Assembly: GCA_016617855.1 (NCBI GenBank)
Contig: JAECUM010004936.1
Coordinates: 1 to 64,000 of the forward strand
Direction of reading: 5' to 3'
From: Megalonaias nervosa
Taxonomy: Eukaryota; Mollusca; Bivalvia; Unionida; Unionidae
DNA length: 64,000 nt
Shown here: piece after piece, positions 12,601 to 23,742 of the stretch
Position numbering within the stretch: the stretch's first letter is position 1
Layout: each line of letters opens with the position of its first letter
Program-made: the position numbers and the translations under genes
The notes under the pieces: generated by a model
Told to the model about the DNA's origin: nothing
The model's database searches: none
Seen by the model: the letters and a program-made list of their open reading frames with translations, nothing else

Positions 12601-15401
12601 ACTTTGTTGGCTTTTAGAGAAAACAAAGGAACCAATGTAATATTACTCTTGCTAGAAAGGAAGGTAATGTCTGAATTGCACAAACCTAAATATATAACAT
12701 CAAACAATTAGCAGCCATATGACGTACAAGTTATGGTGCTCCTGTTTTCTACTTGCTTATCTGACTATCCTCACATTTTGATCTCTCTCATAACTTTGGC
12801 AGTCTAATACTTTGATAACATTTTATCCCCTCCCCCTGCACATAATTGCAAGATTTTATGTAGTATTTTGAGTTAAAACACCTGATATTGTTTTGCATAT
12901 GACCCATTCAAGACATCTTAATGCCATTTGGTATGTAAATTATTTTATAATATAGTTATGCCTAATGAGTGTTTACATAGAACCGCAGTTACCCAAGGAA
13001 TTCTGTCCCTTTTATCAAATCAGTCAATATCTTTGTATATGCAGTGGCATGTAAAATGTACAACTAACAAGAACTGCTATATTTCAATACCATCTGGTAT
13101 ATATATACTGCCTGATACAGGTATGTGTGCCATTTGAGGGTTATGTCAGTTATGAGTTTCATAACTGGAATCCATTGTATAAAATTTTTTTTAAAATTTA
13201 TATATGATGTTGAGTAAATGTAATTATCTAAATGTTTAACCCATCATAGTTGTTGTCTTTGATGGGGTTCTTTTTTGTGTTTTTATTTTTAATAGAATCT
13301 TAAAATTGTTCATTTTGAGCTATTTTTCATAAATGCAAAGTAATATTTTTCAACAATCTTTAACATATATTTACATTTGCAGGGCTTTTCAGTTTTCTTA
13401 TATATATTCTCCATTCCTTGTGTATTTTTTAAAACAATTGTTTATATCTACTTTTTTAATGCATACCTTGATGAGCAGTCTTTCATTTCCATCACCCTTT
13501 TTGTACAAATGTCACTGACTGCTTTTTGTTCAAGTAAATGGTATCCCATGCAAGTATGTGATGTGTAGGAGATGCCAATCTAGTCAGTATATTTATTTGT
13601 TTCAGTATATAAATATAATATTTGTATATCAATGCACATAGATTTCACAACAAAATTTTTAGTTAAAATATCTGCCAATAAAATCTGTCTTTTGTTGGTA
13701 AACAAAACACCTACCAGTTTTAAAGATTAATGAGAAAAGTCAGTTGTCAGTGGGGTTCGGGAACTGCTGCAAATCACTGACTCATTGATGATTTGTACAA
13801 CACATTAGTGACCTAAGTTCGATTGTTCTAGGGATTCAATTGTCGACTCACCTACAGTCTGTAATTTTCTCAGGGTTCTCTTGTTATGTCCATACCACCA
13901 CTCTGCCTACTTGATAAAATGACCATATGAATCATCAAGAAGTTTCATTAAAGTCACTGGAGCTTAACTAATGATGGAAAACAGGATTGTTTTGAAATTA
14001 AGAATACAACAAAAAAAGAACATACGCTATTAGTCAGTGATAGGCTCTTAGCAAATGGACCATATTCACTTAAATCTGCCCAATTTATTGCTCAGTAAAT
14101 ACCAATGCAATGTGCTTGAGACACAGCACAACAATGATATTTGAACTCAAACCTGCAAAATTACCTTAGCTTTCAATCTGGAATCCTAAAACTTTTGTCT
14201 ACATGTGAATCCACTTTGATGTATAGGCTAGTAATCCTTGAAGATTTTTTGTTTGCTACAGACCACAAACAATTTGAATACCAAATGTAAAATGATTGAC
14301 ATGTGAAAATGTACATCTTTAAAGCATATTGCGATATGAGAGGTTTTATTTATTTATTTATTAATTTATTGTTGCAGAACCACATGTTACTTACTGATAC
14401 AGTCTTAAACTATGTAACAGAAAGGAAGTGGAACCAGCAATTTAAGTAAAGTTCAACAAACAATTTATTTTCTGTAGAATACAAAGTGAAATTTGAAAGA
14501 CTCTGTCACAAGTCCAAGAACATAGAACGTTCTGAATGAATTCCAATAATTTTGAATGTCCTGATGTACCACAATGACGTAATCCAGAATGTTTTTGAGT
14601 AAGTTCTCAATAATACCAAAGCAGTGTTTTATTTCAAAAACGTCAATGAGCACTTTGTAATTCCAATGAATAATTTAATAATTTTTCTAGAATTATATCT
14701 TAACACAACTATAAATGATTCCAAAGGCTGGTCATAAAACAGGAATGAATAGTTGTTAAGTGCCTCTATGTATGCAGATTTCACACGACCTGTGATGCAG
14801 TAGTGTTTTCTACGGAAAAACACTCACTCGTAAACAAGGTCAGGCCTGGAACTCAGATTCAGGTAAATATGTTGTTTACTTTTATTTTCATGAAAAAACA
14901 GGTGGGCATTAATTCCACAAACCTCAATCATGGACAAAAATTAAGCACACAATTTAAATATGCATAAGAGTATGAAGATTTTAAAAACCTCAAAGTATGC
15001 TGTTTATGAAAGAGCTAGGCAACTTCTGTAGATCTTAACACCCCTCACCACTGAACTGTGCTGCATATGTTTTGGCATTCTGTTATACACCCGGCCAACT
15101 ATGCTGCATTTTTATTTTTATTTTGTTATTTTTTTTTATTTTTTATTTTTTTGCATTCTGTTGTATACCCGACCAGGTCTGCTGCCACTGTGTCCTTAGG
15201 AAATACACTTTGCTGACATTTTGTCAGCATGATATTACCAAATAAGTTATCAATAAAATACAACCAGTTTCTTTATTGCTGCTTTTCAGGTTTTCCTACT
15301 TTTGAATTGTGATGATGAAGTAGGGCAGATAATGTAGTTGGCCTATTGGAAATGTGAAATAGCCTCAAAACTTACTTCGCGAATGTCAATTTTGAAGCTA
15401 T
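12601..15401. other. AT-rich stretch with no recognisable gene
   Basis: Contains a TATT run near 14345 and a T-rich tract at 15115-15150. No open frame resembles a known family and no RNA gene was recognised. Confidence 0.5.
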
Positions 15402-16130
15402 TGTAGCGGAACTCATTCAGATGCACTACTCTGAGTCTCTCTTTATCTGGTTCTTTAGGGTAGGTCTTTATACTGGAATGATACCCCACTGTATCTGAGA
15501 ACTGGCGCTACAGAGTGTGACAGATTTCAACCCCAGCGGAATACTGTCGAATTCTGGTTTTTTGTCGCCTCCTGGTCCCCAGCTAGATCATCGACTTCCG
15601 GATTGCTGACTGAGTCGTCGAATAGGTCGTCTTCAGGCTCACGGACTGAGTCTTCGAGTGGGTTGTCTTCTGGGTCGCCGATCGTGGTTGCGGGCCGTCA
15701 CTCACTCAAGATCGACATATAGACGAATAAGGTGAAATGATGAGAGGAGAGAATTTCATCTAGTATATGTATTATTGCAAGGTCGTGAAAACGATATTAC
15801 CGTGCTTCTTGAACGAACCTTGTACGTCTCTGTTGTGGTCGACAAAAGACCTAGTCCCTATCCTTTTGAAATGCCCGAACTGGCTCTTTCCTGTTCGGTG
15901 AACTACAGTCAGATGTGCTTGCCCCGGTTGGGTGATTATTCTGCTTGATATGAAGGGGTCTTCGCACCACATCGCATCATACCACACCACCATTGTAACC
16001 ACAGTTGGCCGTTATATATACCCAACAGCCGGCATCAATTGATCCAAAACTAAGAAACCTGCTAACACTTAAAATCAAAAACATAAACTTCGATGAAACA
16101 AAAATTACTGTTCTTTTGTTTTCTCTTACA
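15402..16130 (-). mobile_element. Gypsy LTR (3' LTR side), minus strand
   Basis: About 730 bp that aligns end to end, at roughly 80 percent identity, with 45962-46709. On the plus strand it runs from tgtagcggaact to tctcttaca, so it has TGTA...TACA-type ends. On the minus strand a TATATATA promoter box lies near 16013. It borders the integrase end of the pol remnant, so it is the downstream LTR of a minus-strand element. The divergence from its partner shows great age, or two separate insertions. Confidence 0.8.
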
Positions 16131-16559
16131 CAATCCACGCTTCCAAAACTATGTGCTTCAACGCACATACTAATATACACAAAAAAGTCACGTAAAGCAC
16201 GGTTATATTGCAGCAAAACATAATATTAAATAATCATAAAATATAAATGTTCCGTTTGAGTGACAATCATTATTTCTTAATACTTCATATTCTGGATTAG
16301 GAAAATTCAACATAGAATTCATCCAGCTTCTTGGGTAGTGTTTCCTGTCTCGTGTGTTGCTTATCAGCTGTTATTGACCCACCCAGGCACCCTCTTATCG
16401 CTGCCGTCACTGGGAGAATTTCTGTTCTGGTGTCCATGTGGTAAGGAACCACAAGAATATCTCAGAGTCCAATCCCCTAGCTCTGCCAGCAACTTCATTA
16501 CGTCCCTGGTACCTTTTCAAGCGATTCACATCTTCCCGTGTCTGCCACATTTAACTCTA

Positions 16560-19020
16560 TAATTTAGTTCACTCAGCTTGTCAAAGACTTCGTAGGGCCA
16601 ATACCACCATGTCCATCATTTCGGCGAAATCCCCCGTTTTCTCTTTGGCAAAAACAACCAGACATGGTCGCCTGCCTGAAATCTCTCCAATCTGGCCCTG
16701 CTATCATAATAGCGCTTACGTTGGCGCATGTTGCATTGCAAGTTATCTCTGGCGAAATTATAGGAAATTTCTAATTTTCGTTCTAATGTTTGAACTCATT
16801 CATACAAACTGCTATAATGTTCACCGGGTGGTCTTCCAAATGCAACGTTTAAGACAAATCAGCCTCCCTTCCATTCACCGTGAATTTGGGAGTCAAACCT
16901 GAGGGTTCATGCACTGCTGAGTGTTATATCATCGCTAGGTACGGGAAGTGCTCGTCCTAGTCTCTATGTCGTTCTTCGACAAAGCAGATAGATTGATCTC
17001 GAGCACCATCCTTTCCACCATGCCGTCGCCCTGTGCATTGTACGGACTGGTTCTAGTTTTCTCGATTCCAAGGAGTCGACACATCTCACGAAAGAATTCA
17101 GTCTCGAACTTTCGGCCTTTAACCATTTGAATCTGTCGTGACACACCAAAACGTGTGACGACTTCCTCTACTATCAGTTTTGCGACGACTGTAGATTCTT
17201 GGTAAGGCATTGGGAATATCTTAGTCCATTTCATAAAGTAGTCGGCAATCACGCGAATGTGAACATTTCCATTTTTGGTATTCGGCAGTGGCCCAAAAAT
17301 GTCATCAGTTATACGTTGCATTGGAACCCCTGACGCAGCCACTGCACTGGAGCTCGCCTTTTCGGTCCTGTTGACTTTCACTTCGCATTAGGCTCACATC
17401 TCCAGCACCACTGTCGCACATTTTTTTCTGAAGTCTGACACAATAATACCCTTTCTCGATTTTCTCTAGAGTTTTCCTGATACCAAGGTGTCCTCCATTA
17501 TGTGAATCGTGAGCCATATGTAGAACATCATTTCTGTTTTCTCGTGGAACAATAGCTTGACTGAATTTCTCCACCATAGTGCGACTCCCATCTGCGACAG
17601 AGTATAGCGTTTTTTTTTTTAAATCTCTAGCTGTCCCACTGGCTCTAGAGACTTTTGGCCAGCACGCCATATCTTGCTACTTCTTTCCATAGCTGTAGTT
17701 GCTTGCTTTCAATCGAGCTTTTCTGATCCTCGGCGAACTCGTTGCTACCAGAGGACGTCTGTATCGCAGCCACTGGTATATCAGTCGCTGTACTCCTTTC
17801 TTCGTTTCTCGCCGGATCATCGGTGCTTACGTTTGTTTCTTCTTTTTCGGTTAATGTTTGTACTTGAAAATCGCACTTTCTACATGTTCCCCTGGAAAGA
17901 GCGGGAGCATTACGATGAAATGTTCTGGAACGACGCTGAATCTCAAATTGATACTGTGACAGGACTTCGATCTATCTTGCGAGTTGCTCTTCTGGATTCC
18001 TGAAACGTAGTAACCACCTCAGGGAGCTGTGGTGTGTCCTGATCAATAAACGCCTTCCATACTGGTAATGATTGAAATGTTTAACGAAGAATATGTCCGC
18101 CAAAGCCCCTTTCTTGGGATGAAGCGTCGTTCGGCTTTCGTTAGCGATCGGCCAGCATAGGCTACAACCATCTTGCATATGATGTGACAAGACGGCTCCA
18201 AGTCCACTGTAACTTGCATCTGTGTCAAGAATGAATGCTTGCGTCTGTGTCAAGAATAAAGGCTTTGCAGGGACTGGGAACGCTAATACCAGGTCGGACA
18301 TCAATCGTCGAAAGAAGGCTGACAATTCTCACTCCAGACAAAATACCTCCCTTTTTCTGTCAGTTGGTGTAAGCTACTTGCAATATCGACAAATTGATTT
18401 ATACATCGGTGTTAGTATGAGCATAGTCCTAGGAAGCTACGACGGCAACGTATGAATTATCCAGTCAACTACGGCTGACACTTTCTCTGGATCTGCACGT
18501 ACTCCCTCCTTCGGCACAATATGTCCCAAGTACATGACCTCCTTTGCAAACAAACGACATTTCTTGACCAGCTTTCAGCAACCTGCCAGAGACCTGTCGA
18601 AGACGGTCAACCTCCTCTTCGAACGTGCCTCCAACCAGGCCAGAATTGTCTCCATCAGTCTTTCGAAGGTCCCTAGTGCATTACAGAACCCGAACGGTAC
18701 AACAATGAACTCGTATAAACCTTGCCTAGTTGCGAATGCCGTCTTAGACCGATCTTCTAGCTCCATTTCTACATGCTAATTTTCAATAATGAGGTCTCAG
18801 GTTGAGAATCAAGTTACTTCTGAAAGTGAATCAAGCGACTCGTCTATCCGCAGTAGAGGGTAGCCGTCTTTCGCAGTCATTTTGTTTGAGTCGACTCAAA
18901 ACCTCGTTGTTCCATCCGTTTTCTTTACTAAATCCACCGGCAACTACTATGGACCTGTAGAGGGAGAATTATTCTTTCTTCAACATGTCATTTACATGCT
19001 TCTAAATTTATTTGCCAGTG
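16560..19020 (-). pseudogene. Ty3/Gypsy pol remnant: RT, RNase H and integrase
   Basis: Minus-strand pieces in several frames follow Gypsy order. RT block (about 18950-18575): LVKKTDGTTRF, then KDGYPLLRIDESL, then DRSKTAFATRQGLYEF and PFGFCNA. RNase H (about 18330-17975): ILDTDASYSGLGAVLSH with the catalytic TDAS Asp, and a Lys-Lys-Gly-Ala-Leu block. Integrase zinc region (about 17560-17400): HDSHNGGHLGIRKTL. Integrase core (17381-16935): DIFGPLPNTKNG through SPYNAQGDGMVERM. C-terminal GPY-like segment (about 16750-16570): QAGDHVW and WYWPYEV. Stops and frameshifts occur throughout, so it is dead. The RT amino-terminus is absent here and lies at 43450-43760. Confidence 0.9.
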
Positions 19021-19027
19021 TGGGGGA

Positions 19028-20382
19028 TTGTTATGATTGGGGTTGGGTGCTCCCAATATTTTATTTAAACTATTACAGGAGAACCACCCAGGCTCGATTT
19101 TGCTGGAAGTTAAATTTAGTGAAAGATAGATGATAAACTCCGAGCCCCCAGTCAGCAATGCCGACGGTTAGATGTGAATAACAATTTAATAACAATTCAA
19201 TAATCAAACGACTCAAATTTCCAATTACACTCCTTCCGCTCGACCCTTTAATAAGCCTATTACATCACTTGATTATCAGTGTGAGATTGATTTCCACCTG
19301 TCCTTGTATTTCTACTCATCTGGTGTATCCTTTCTCTTTCTTATTTCTCCCACTTCCTTCTCCCCTTCCTCCTCGACTTTTCTCCAAATTCCTTCTCCTC
19401 CTCCTCCTCGACTTTCTCTAGACTCTTTCTCCTCCCCCACTTTCTCTACCACGACTATTCTTCTGTCGACTTCGACTGTCTCAGCTACAGCCGCAATTCC
19501 GTCTCCAATTCTTGAAGACTCAGGACTCAATCGAACCCGAAGTTCTGTGTCCGCTTAAAAGCTTCCTGTGAAAACACAAGGACAGTACAATCTTTTCCTT
19601 AGCCCTCTCATCTCACACCACACACAGCCTATCATCAGATAACGGCTATTAAATTTCTTCGGTCACGCATTCGTTCACATCGAGATACCCATACGTTCTT
19701 GCATTGTAAACAAACGTCATAATAAAAAGCACGGTATCAATCGCTTCTCATAAATACATCAATAAATTACGTCACATCAATACATATTCCTAATCCCGTT
19801 ATACTAAACAATATCACAATAATCAGACGCATTCCTTTACCTTACAACTCATACAAAGTAAGCAAATATTCAAATATCCATGCTCGGATATATTGTTATG
19901 CATATTTAATTTAATTGTTTTGGATTTTTTTTTTTTTTTTTTGTTAGTTTTACATTTTTTAATTCCATTACATGTCATTGTAATGTAACTGTAACGTTTT
20001 CTTGCTCCAAATAAGGGCAACGTTTTCATACAAAAATAAAAGGTTTGTCCCAGCCTAGCACTTGACCAAAAGAAAATTAAGTCAGGATAAGTAAAATATA
20101 GTAGATTTATTTTGTACAAACATTCGAATCACACAGTACAGACAATCATATTATATACGTATATATATATATGGTTTACCCATCTATGGGTATTGACATA
20201 TACCCAATACTGGAGAAATGTACAAGTTTACAATGACTTTAAATTACTCCACCATTTCTACAATACAAAACATTTCATAATTGTGGCTTAGTAATTCCCT
20301 TTACTTCTTTGCACATACATACATTAATACATATAGTATATTTTCTTCGGGACTGTTACCCATGATTGGAGAGAATATTAAT
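19028..20382. other. Left part of DNA inserted into the Gypsy RT; no gene recognised
   Basis: The Gypsy RT coding similarity ends abruptly at 19020-19027, where sequence beginning tgttatgattggggttgg starts (an LTR-like TGTTA start). Nothing in this 1.35 kb encodes a recognisable protein. There is a T-run at 19927-19945, a pyrimidine-rich TCC stretch at 19340-19440 and an AT run at 20160. I infer it belongs to a second mobile element or host segment that later received the Polinton. Confidence 0.5.
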
Positions 20383-20663
20383 AGTATAGTGGGGTAGTTT
20401 ACGGACAATGGGAAAATACATTACAGACCCCCCTCCGGGGTAGTTTACGGACACGATTTATACGGACAAAATATCACCCTGGGTACGTTTACGGACAATG
20501 GGAATTTTGTATAGCGACTAGCACACCATGGGTCAATATGACGTCACGGTACTGGACACTTGCAACAATGTAGCAAGTACCGTGACGTCATGCCACCTGT
20601 TTCATTTCTATACATAGTGTGATGCATTCGCGTTCGTGTCAGTGGATAGTATAATATGTTTTA
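20383..20663 (+). repeat. Polinton left terminal inverted repeat
   Basis: 281 bp, matching the reverse complement of 40775-41055 except at five positions, all in the inner 110 bp. The outer 170 bp are identical. It contains a gtttacggac motif three times and an internal palindrome at 20538-20591. Confidence 0.97.
20538..20591. promoter_or_regulatory. Palindrome with two CRE/ATF sites inside the TIR
   Basis: Two 16-base arms (atgacgtcacggtact and its reverse complement) are separated by 22 bases. Each arm contains the perfect CREB/ATF site TGACGTCA. The same structure sits in the right TIR (about 40847-40900). The arms survive without mismatch in both TIRs. It could bind host bZIP factors or act as an origin or terminal hairpin. 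The function is inferred. Confidence 0.75.
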
Positions 20664-20667
20664 AAAT

Positions 20668-20717
20668 TTTTTAGGCAAGAAAGAATAAATCTTTTTGAGG
20701 CACTGGTGTGGCCCTGG
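20668..20717 (-). terminator. Remnant histone-type 3' end of left terminal gene
   Basis: On the minus strand, the 3' arm of a stem-loop (CAGGGCC) and a downstream stretch ending in aaaaagatttattctttc match 40589-40636 on the opposite end of the element. The 5' arm (GGCCC) is missing: the gene's TAG at about 20727 lies only some 10 nt upstream, so a small deletion probably removed the arm. Confidence 0.6.
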
Positions 20718-20726
20718 TTTTTGCTT

Positions 20727-21313
20727 CTATTGTCTCCAGTTCTTCCACCAGCTTCTTAATTTTCCAATGATTCCTTTCTTCGTTATTTTCTTTTCTTCGT
20801 CTGAAATCCAGTCTGGATGTCCCATGTCTCTAAATTTTTTCTGTATTTTCATCCAGTTTATGTTCAGTGTTTCAAAGTTCTCTTTCTTTTTTGGTTTTCC
20901 TTCTCCTTTCTCTCTTTTGTCCAGGTGTCTTTGATTTTCTTTACCTCTTCTTTCATTACTTTCTTCATCTTGTCTTCTCCTTTTATTAATTGTTGTAAAC
21001 CCTACTGGACAAAAGACCACTCTGACCAATTAAATGTATCTTGCAAGAATCTCCTCACTTGGATGACAAGATTAAGGGCTTCCTTCAATGTCCCCACTCT
21101 TACATACTTAGGCTTGATGAATTCTCTTATTTTTTTCACCTCCTCTTCTATCATTCCTGCCACCTGATCCCTGGCTACTATCAGGCTAGTGACTTGACTG
21201 GTCACAAAGTCTTGCCTGCCTGGATAGCTCCATTCTTTTTCAATCCTTTCCACCACGTAGGCTGCATCCATCATCCAAAAATAACTGTGTCTTAATTCAT
21301 TGAACAAATTCAT
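20727..21313 (-). pseudogene. Polinton accessory gene A, basic coiled-coil protein, broken
   Basis: The start chosen is ATG at 21313 (MNLFNELRHSYF). The product is not recognised. The first part is mixed helical; the second half is extremely Lys/Glu-rich (KKVMKEEVKKIKDTW) and probably coiled-coil, ending WWKNWRQ. An in-frame TAG at 21002-21004 and a later frame change in the purine-rich part (about 20880-20960) break it. Upstream lies the conserved promoter module shared with genes B and C (TATATAA near 21377). Downstream is a damaged histone-type 3' element. It is the outermost gene on the left of the Polinton. Confidence 0.6.
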
Positions 21314-21334
21314 TTTTTCATGAAGGTGTTGACT

Positions 21335-21415
21335 AGTCAACGCGGGTAGTCAGACTGACCAGCGTTCCGCGTTATATACGTCAAGCACGGACGTGAACGA
21401 AAACATCCCCTACAC
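21335..21415 (-). promoter_or_regulatory. Promoter module of gene A
   Basis: On the minus strand, in order: GGGGATGTTT, TCACGTCCGTGCTT, TATATAACGCG and GTCAGTCTGACTACCC. The same ordered blocks precede genes B and C at matching spacing. The TATA box is followed about 20 nt later by CAGTCTG, a plausible initiator. Confidence 0.8.
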
Positions 21416-21429
21416 TCACTTCACATATT

Positions 21430-21998
21430 ATATACTATCCTCACCAACGAGCAAGAATGCATAAAACATACCATATTTACTATCCTCACCAACGAATGAG
21501 AAAGCATAAAACACACCATATATACTATCCACACCAACGTACGAGAATGCATAAACATACGATATTTACTATCCTCACAAACGAATGAGAAAGCATAAAA
21601 CACACATCTATTTACTATCCACACCCACGAACGAGAATGCATAAAACACACACATATATACTATCCACACCAACGAATGCGAAAGCATAAAACATACACA
21701 CTATACTATCCACACAAACGGACGCGAATGCATAAAACACACACATTATACTATCCACACTAACGGACAAGAATGCATAAAACACACCATACCTACTATC
21801 CACACCAAGGAACGCGAATGCATAAAACATACCCACTATACTATCCACACCAACGGAAGCGAATGCATAAAACACACCATACCTACTATCCACACCAACG
21901 AACGCGAAAGCATAAAACACACACATATACTATCCACACCAACGAACACAAATGCATAAACAAAAACACATATACTATCCACACCAACCAACGCGAAT

Positions 21999-22000
<2 letters not shown>
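21430..22000. repeat. 44-bp tandem array derived from the TIR inner edge
   Basis: Thirteen imperfect units of about 44 bp containing ctatccacaccaacg and gcgaatgcataaaac. The same words, in the same order and orientation, occur at the inner edge of the right TIR (ctatccactgacacgaacg, gcgaatgcat). Open frames on both strands across this array are repeat translations. Confidence 0.9.

Positions 22001-22038
<38 letters not shown>
22001..22038. repeat. (CA)n microsatellite
   Basis: About 19 CA dinucleotides directly following the 44-bp array. A second (CA)n tract lies at 22966-22996 in the equivalent position next to gene C's 3' element. Confidence 0.97.
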
Positions 22039-22040
<2 letters not shown>

Positions 22041-22104
22041 CAGTAAAGGAGTGAGTGTTTATAGTCACACTACTCTACATTCACACAAATTGGCAACTTG
22101 AATA

Positions 22105-22145
22105 GTCTCTCTTTTCTAGAGATTTGGTTAGCCCTGAGAAGGGCT
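22105..22145 (-). terminator. Histone-type 3' stem-loop and HDE of gene B
   Basis: On the minus strand, AGCCCTTCTCAGGGCT (22145-22130) forms a six-pair stem with a four-base loop. It is followed by AACCA and, about a dozen bases on, GAAAAGAGAG. The known histone consensus is GGYYYUUYUHARRRCC then ACCA, with a purine-rich element pairing to U7 snRNA (AAAAGAG). The match is complete except that the outermost pair is A-U rather than G-C. It begins 32 nt after gene B's stop. Confidence 0.8.
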
Positions 22146-22177
22146 GTTTTTTTTTTTTTAACTTCAAATACACCTGA

Positions 22178-22726
22178 CTAATGGTGACATCTCCCTGGGC
22201 GACCACCACACACGCAACGTCGGCTCCAGTCCTGCTCCCAATTGATGTTTGTTCTTGGGATCGCAGAGGGAAGTTGACTGGCTTCAGATCTCCAATCTTC
22301 AGTTTCTGGGATTCTGAAGACTGCCCTCTGTCTTCTTCTGTTTTGTAGCCGGGGATGATGTTGCTGCGGCTCCCATTCTTGCCGCTGTCTCTCTAATTCC
22401 TCCAAAGCCTCCACCTCCCAGTTTTTCATCTGAGAGGTAGCGATTTTTGGTACTGGTTGTTGTTGTTGTGGCTGTGGCTCTCGTTGTGGTAGTAGTGCTT
22501 GTGGAGGTGTCCTCACCTCAGGTTTCACCTCACACAGAGGTCTCATGATGAGGTGAGGCAGGATCCCTCTTTTCGTTATCTTCTACTCTGCTTTCTTCTT
22601 GTTTTCCTTTTCTTCCTCAAGTCTGGCACTTTCTGGAACGGCATCCATGGCTAGCTCATCCAAAATGCGCCTGGCATACTCCAGGTGCATTTGAAGTTCA
22701 AGCAATTTAGCAATTCTATTGCTCAT
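22178..22726 (-). pseudogene. Polinton accessory gene B, Gln/Arg-rich protein, one nonsense codon
   Basis: ATG at 22726 (MSNRIAKLLELQ) opens a frame that runs to TAG at 22178. An in-frame TAG at 22583-22585 interrupts it after 47 codons. The first part is a Leu-rich helix (LLELQMHLEYARRIL) followed by a Lys/Glu stretch. The second half is Pro/Gln/Arg-rich (REPQPQQQQPVP) and contains a Trp-rich tail. No family is recognised. It has the shared promoter module upstream (TATATAA near 22782) and a histone-type 3' stem-loop 32 nt downstream. Confidence 0.6.
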
Positions 22727-22751
22727 TTTGTTAATTTTGTATCGTTGACGA

Positions 22752-22835
22752 TGGGTAGCCAGACTGACGATCGCGTCGCATTATATACTTGAAGCACGGA
22801 CGTGAAGGTAAACATCCCCTAACACCAAAACTTAC
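22752..22835 (-). promoter_or_regulatory. Promoter module of gene B
   Basis: On the minus strand: TAGGGGATGTTT, TTCACGTCCGTGCTT, TATATAATGCG, then GTCAGTCTGGCTACCC. It is nearly identical to the module before gene A over about 80 bases. Confidence 0.85.
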
Positions 22836-22961
22836 CATCACATCAAACGCGCGGACCTAAAAGAAGCACTCACGTTGACTTTTCTTTACTTACAAACACA
22901 GACATGAACGATTTGACAAGACAGAGAAAGTAAGTGATTATAGACACACTTCTTTTTTTAA

Positions 22962-23000
<39 letters not shown>

Positions 23001-23019
23001 TTTGTTTTGGCAATTTGAA

Positions 23020-23064
23020 TTAGTATGTCTTTTCTAGAGTATTGGGGTAGAACTGAAAAGGGCT
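23020..23064 (-). terminator. Histone-type 3' stem-loop of gene C (damaged) and HDE
   Basis: On the minus strand, AGCCCTTTTCAGTTCT (23064-23049) is followed by ACCCCA and CTCTAGAAAAGAC. Loop, flanks, cleavage context and purine element match genes B and D, but two G's of the 3' arm read TT, which would open two pairs. It lies 35 nt after gene C's stop. Confidence 0.65.
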
Positions 23065-23098
23065 GTTTTTTGTTGACGGGAGTGATGTCAATCTTTTT

Positions 23099-23470
23099 TT
23101 ACTGTCTAAGATTGCGTCCCCTTCTGGCAGCAAGCTTTCCTATACGATACGGTCTGCTTCTGCGGAAGGAGAAGGAGAACTCTTTGGTGTCCACTCGACA
23201 GTCCACAAAACCTCTGTCTGGTTCTTGCTGCTGTTGTTGTTGTTGTTGTTGTTGTTGCTGTTCTCTCTGCTTCTGAAGTCTGTACTTCTCTGTCCATTCT
23301 TCTTGTTCTTTCTTGATTTCCTCTCTGAAGACCTCTTCTATCAGGTCTTGGGGTATGACTAACATCCTGACATTCTCTATCTCTTCAGACTTAGGTATCA
23401 GGTTTAGCCTGACACGATGTAAATTGACATAACCTTTGTTCAGCTTGGCTAGTCTGGAAGGCATCTTCAT
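23099..23470 (-). CDS. Polinton accessory gene C, polyglutamine protein
   Basis: Intact frame from ATG 23470 (MKMPSRLAKLNKG) to 23099, about 123 residues. A non-ATG extension upstream reaches the TATA box and is unlikely to be translated. The centre is a charged helix (IPQDLIEEVFREEIKKEQ) running into twelve glutamines, encoded by mixed CAA/CAG. The tail is basic (RSRPYRIGKLAARRGRN). The function is not recognised. The promoter module and the damaged histone-type 3' stem-loop place it in the same family of transcription units as A and B. Confidence 0.6.
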   Translation of the reverse strand: MKMPSRLAKLNKGYVNLHRVRLNLIPKSEEIENVRMLVIPQDLIEEVFREEIKKEQEEWTEKYRLQKQREQQQQQQQQQQQQEPDRGFVDCRVDTKEFSFSFRRSRPYRIGKLAARRGRNLRQ

Positions 23471-23489
23471 AGGATGACGAGTCAACAGT

Positions 23490-23565
23490 GGATGACCAGA
23501 CTGGAGACCAACCCGCTTTATATGGTTCAAACGCGGACACGATAGAAAACATCCCTACTCGGTTT
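23490..23565 (-). promoter_or_regulatory. Promoter module of gene C
   Basis: On the minus strand: GTAGGGATGTTT, GTGTCCGCGTTT, CATATAAAGCG, then CCAGTCTGGTCATCC. This is a more diverged copy of the module before genes A and B, with block order and spacing kept. Confidence 0.75.
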
Positions 23566-23742
23566 TAGTGTCGGAACGTTATGATAGCGAATGTCATGGT
23601 GAGGGATAGAGAGAAAGTCAAAGAGCATATATTCACAGTGCTTTTTGAAAACAAACAACAGGAATATTTTTTTCTTCAAAACACAACATTTTTTATTCAA
23701 CCAACAACTAACCACTAACAAGTAACAATAACATCAAACAAA

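Noticed and set aside
21421..22068. Several frames on both strands with repeated FYAFAFVGVDS-like or HKTHHTYYPH-like peptides
   Set aside because: They translate the 44-bp array. There is no start context or family resemblance, and opposite strands are equally open.
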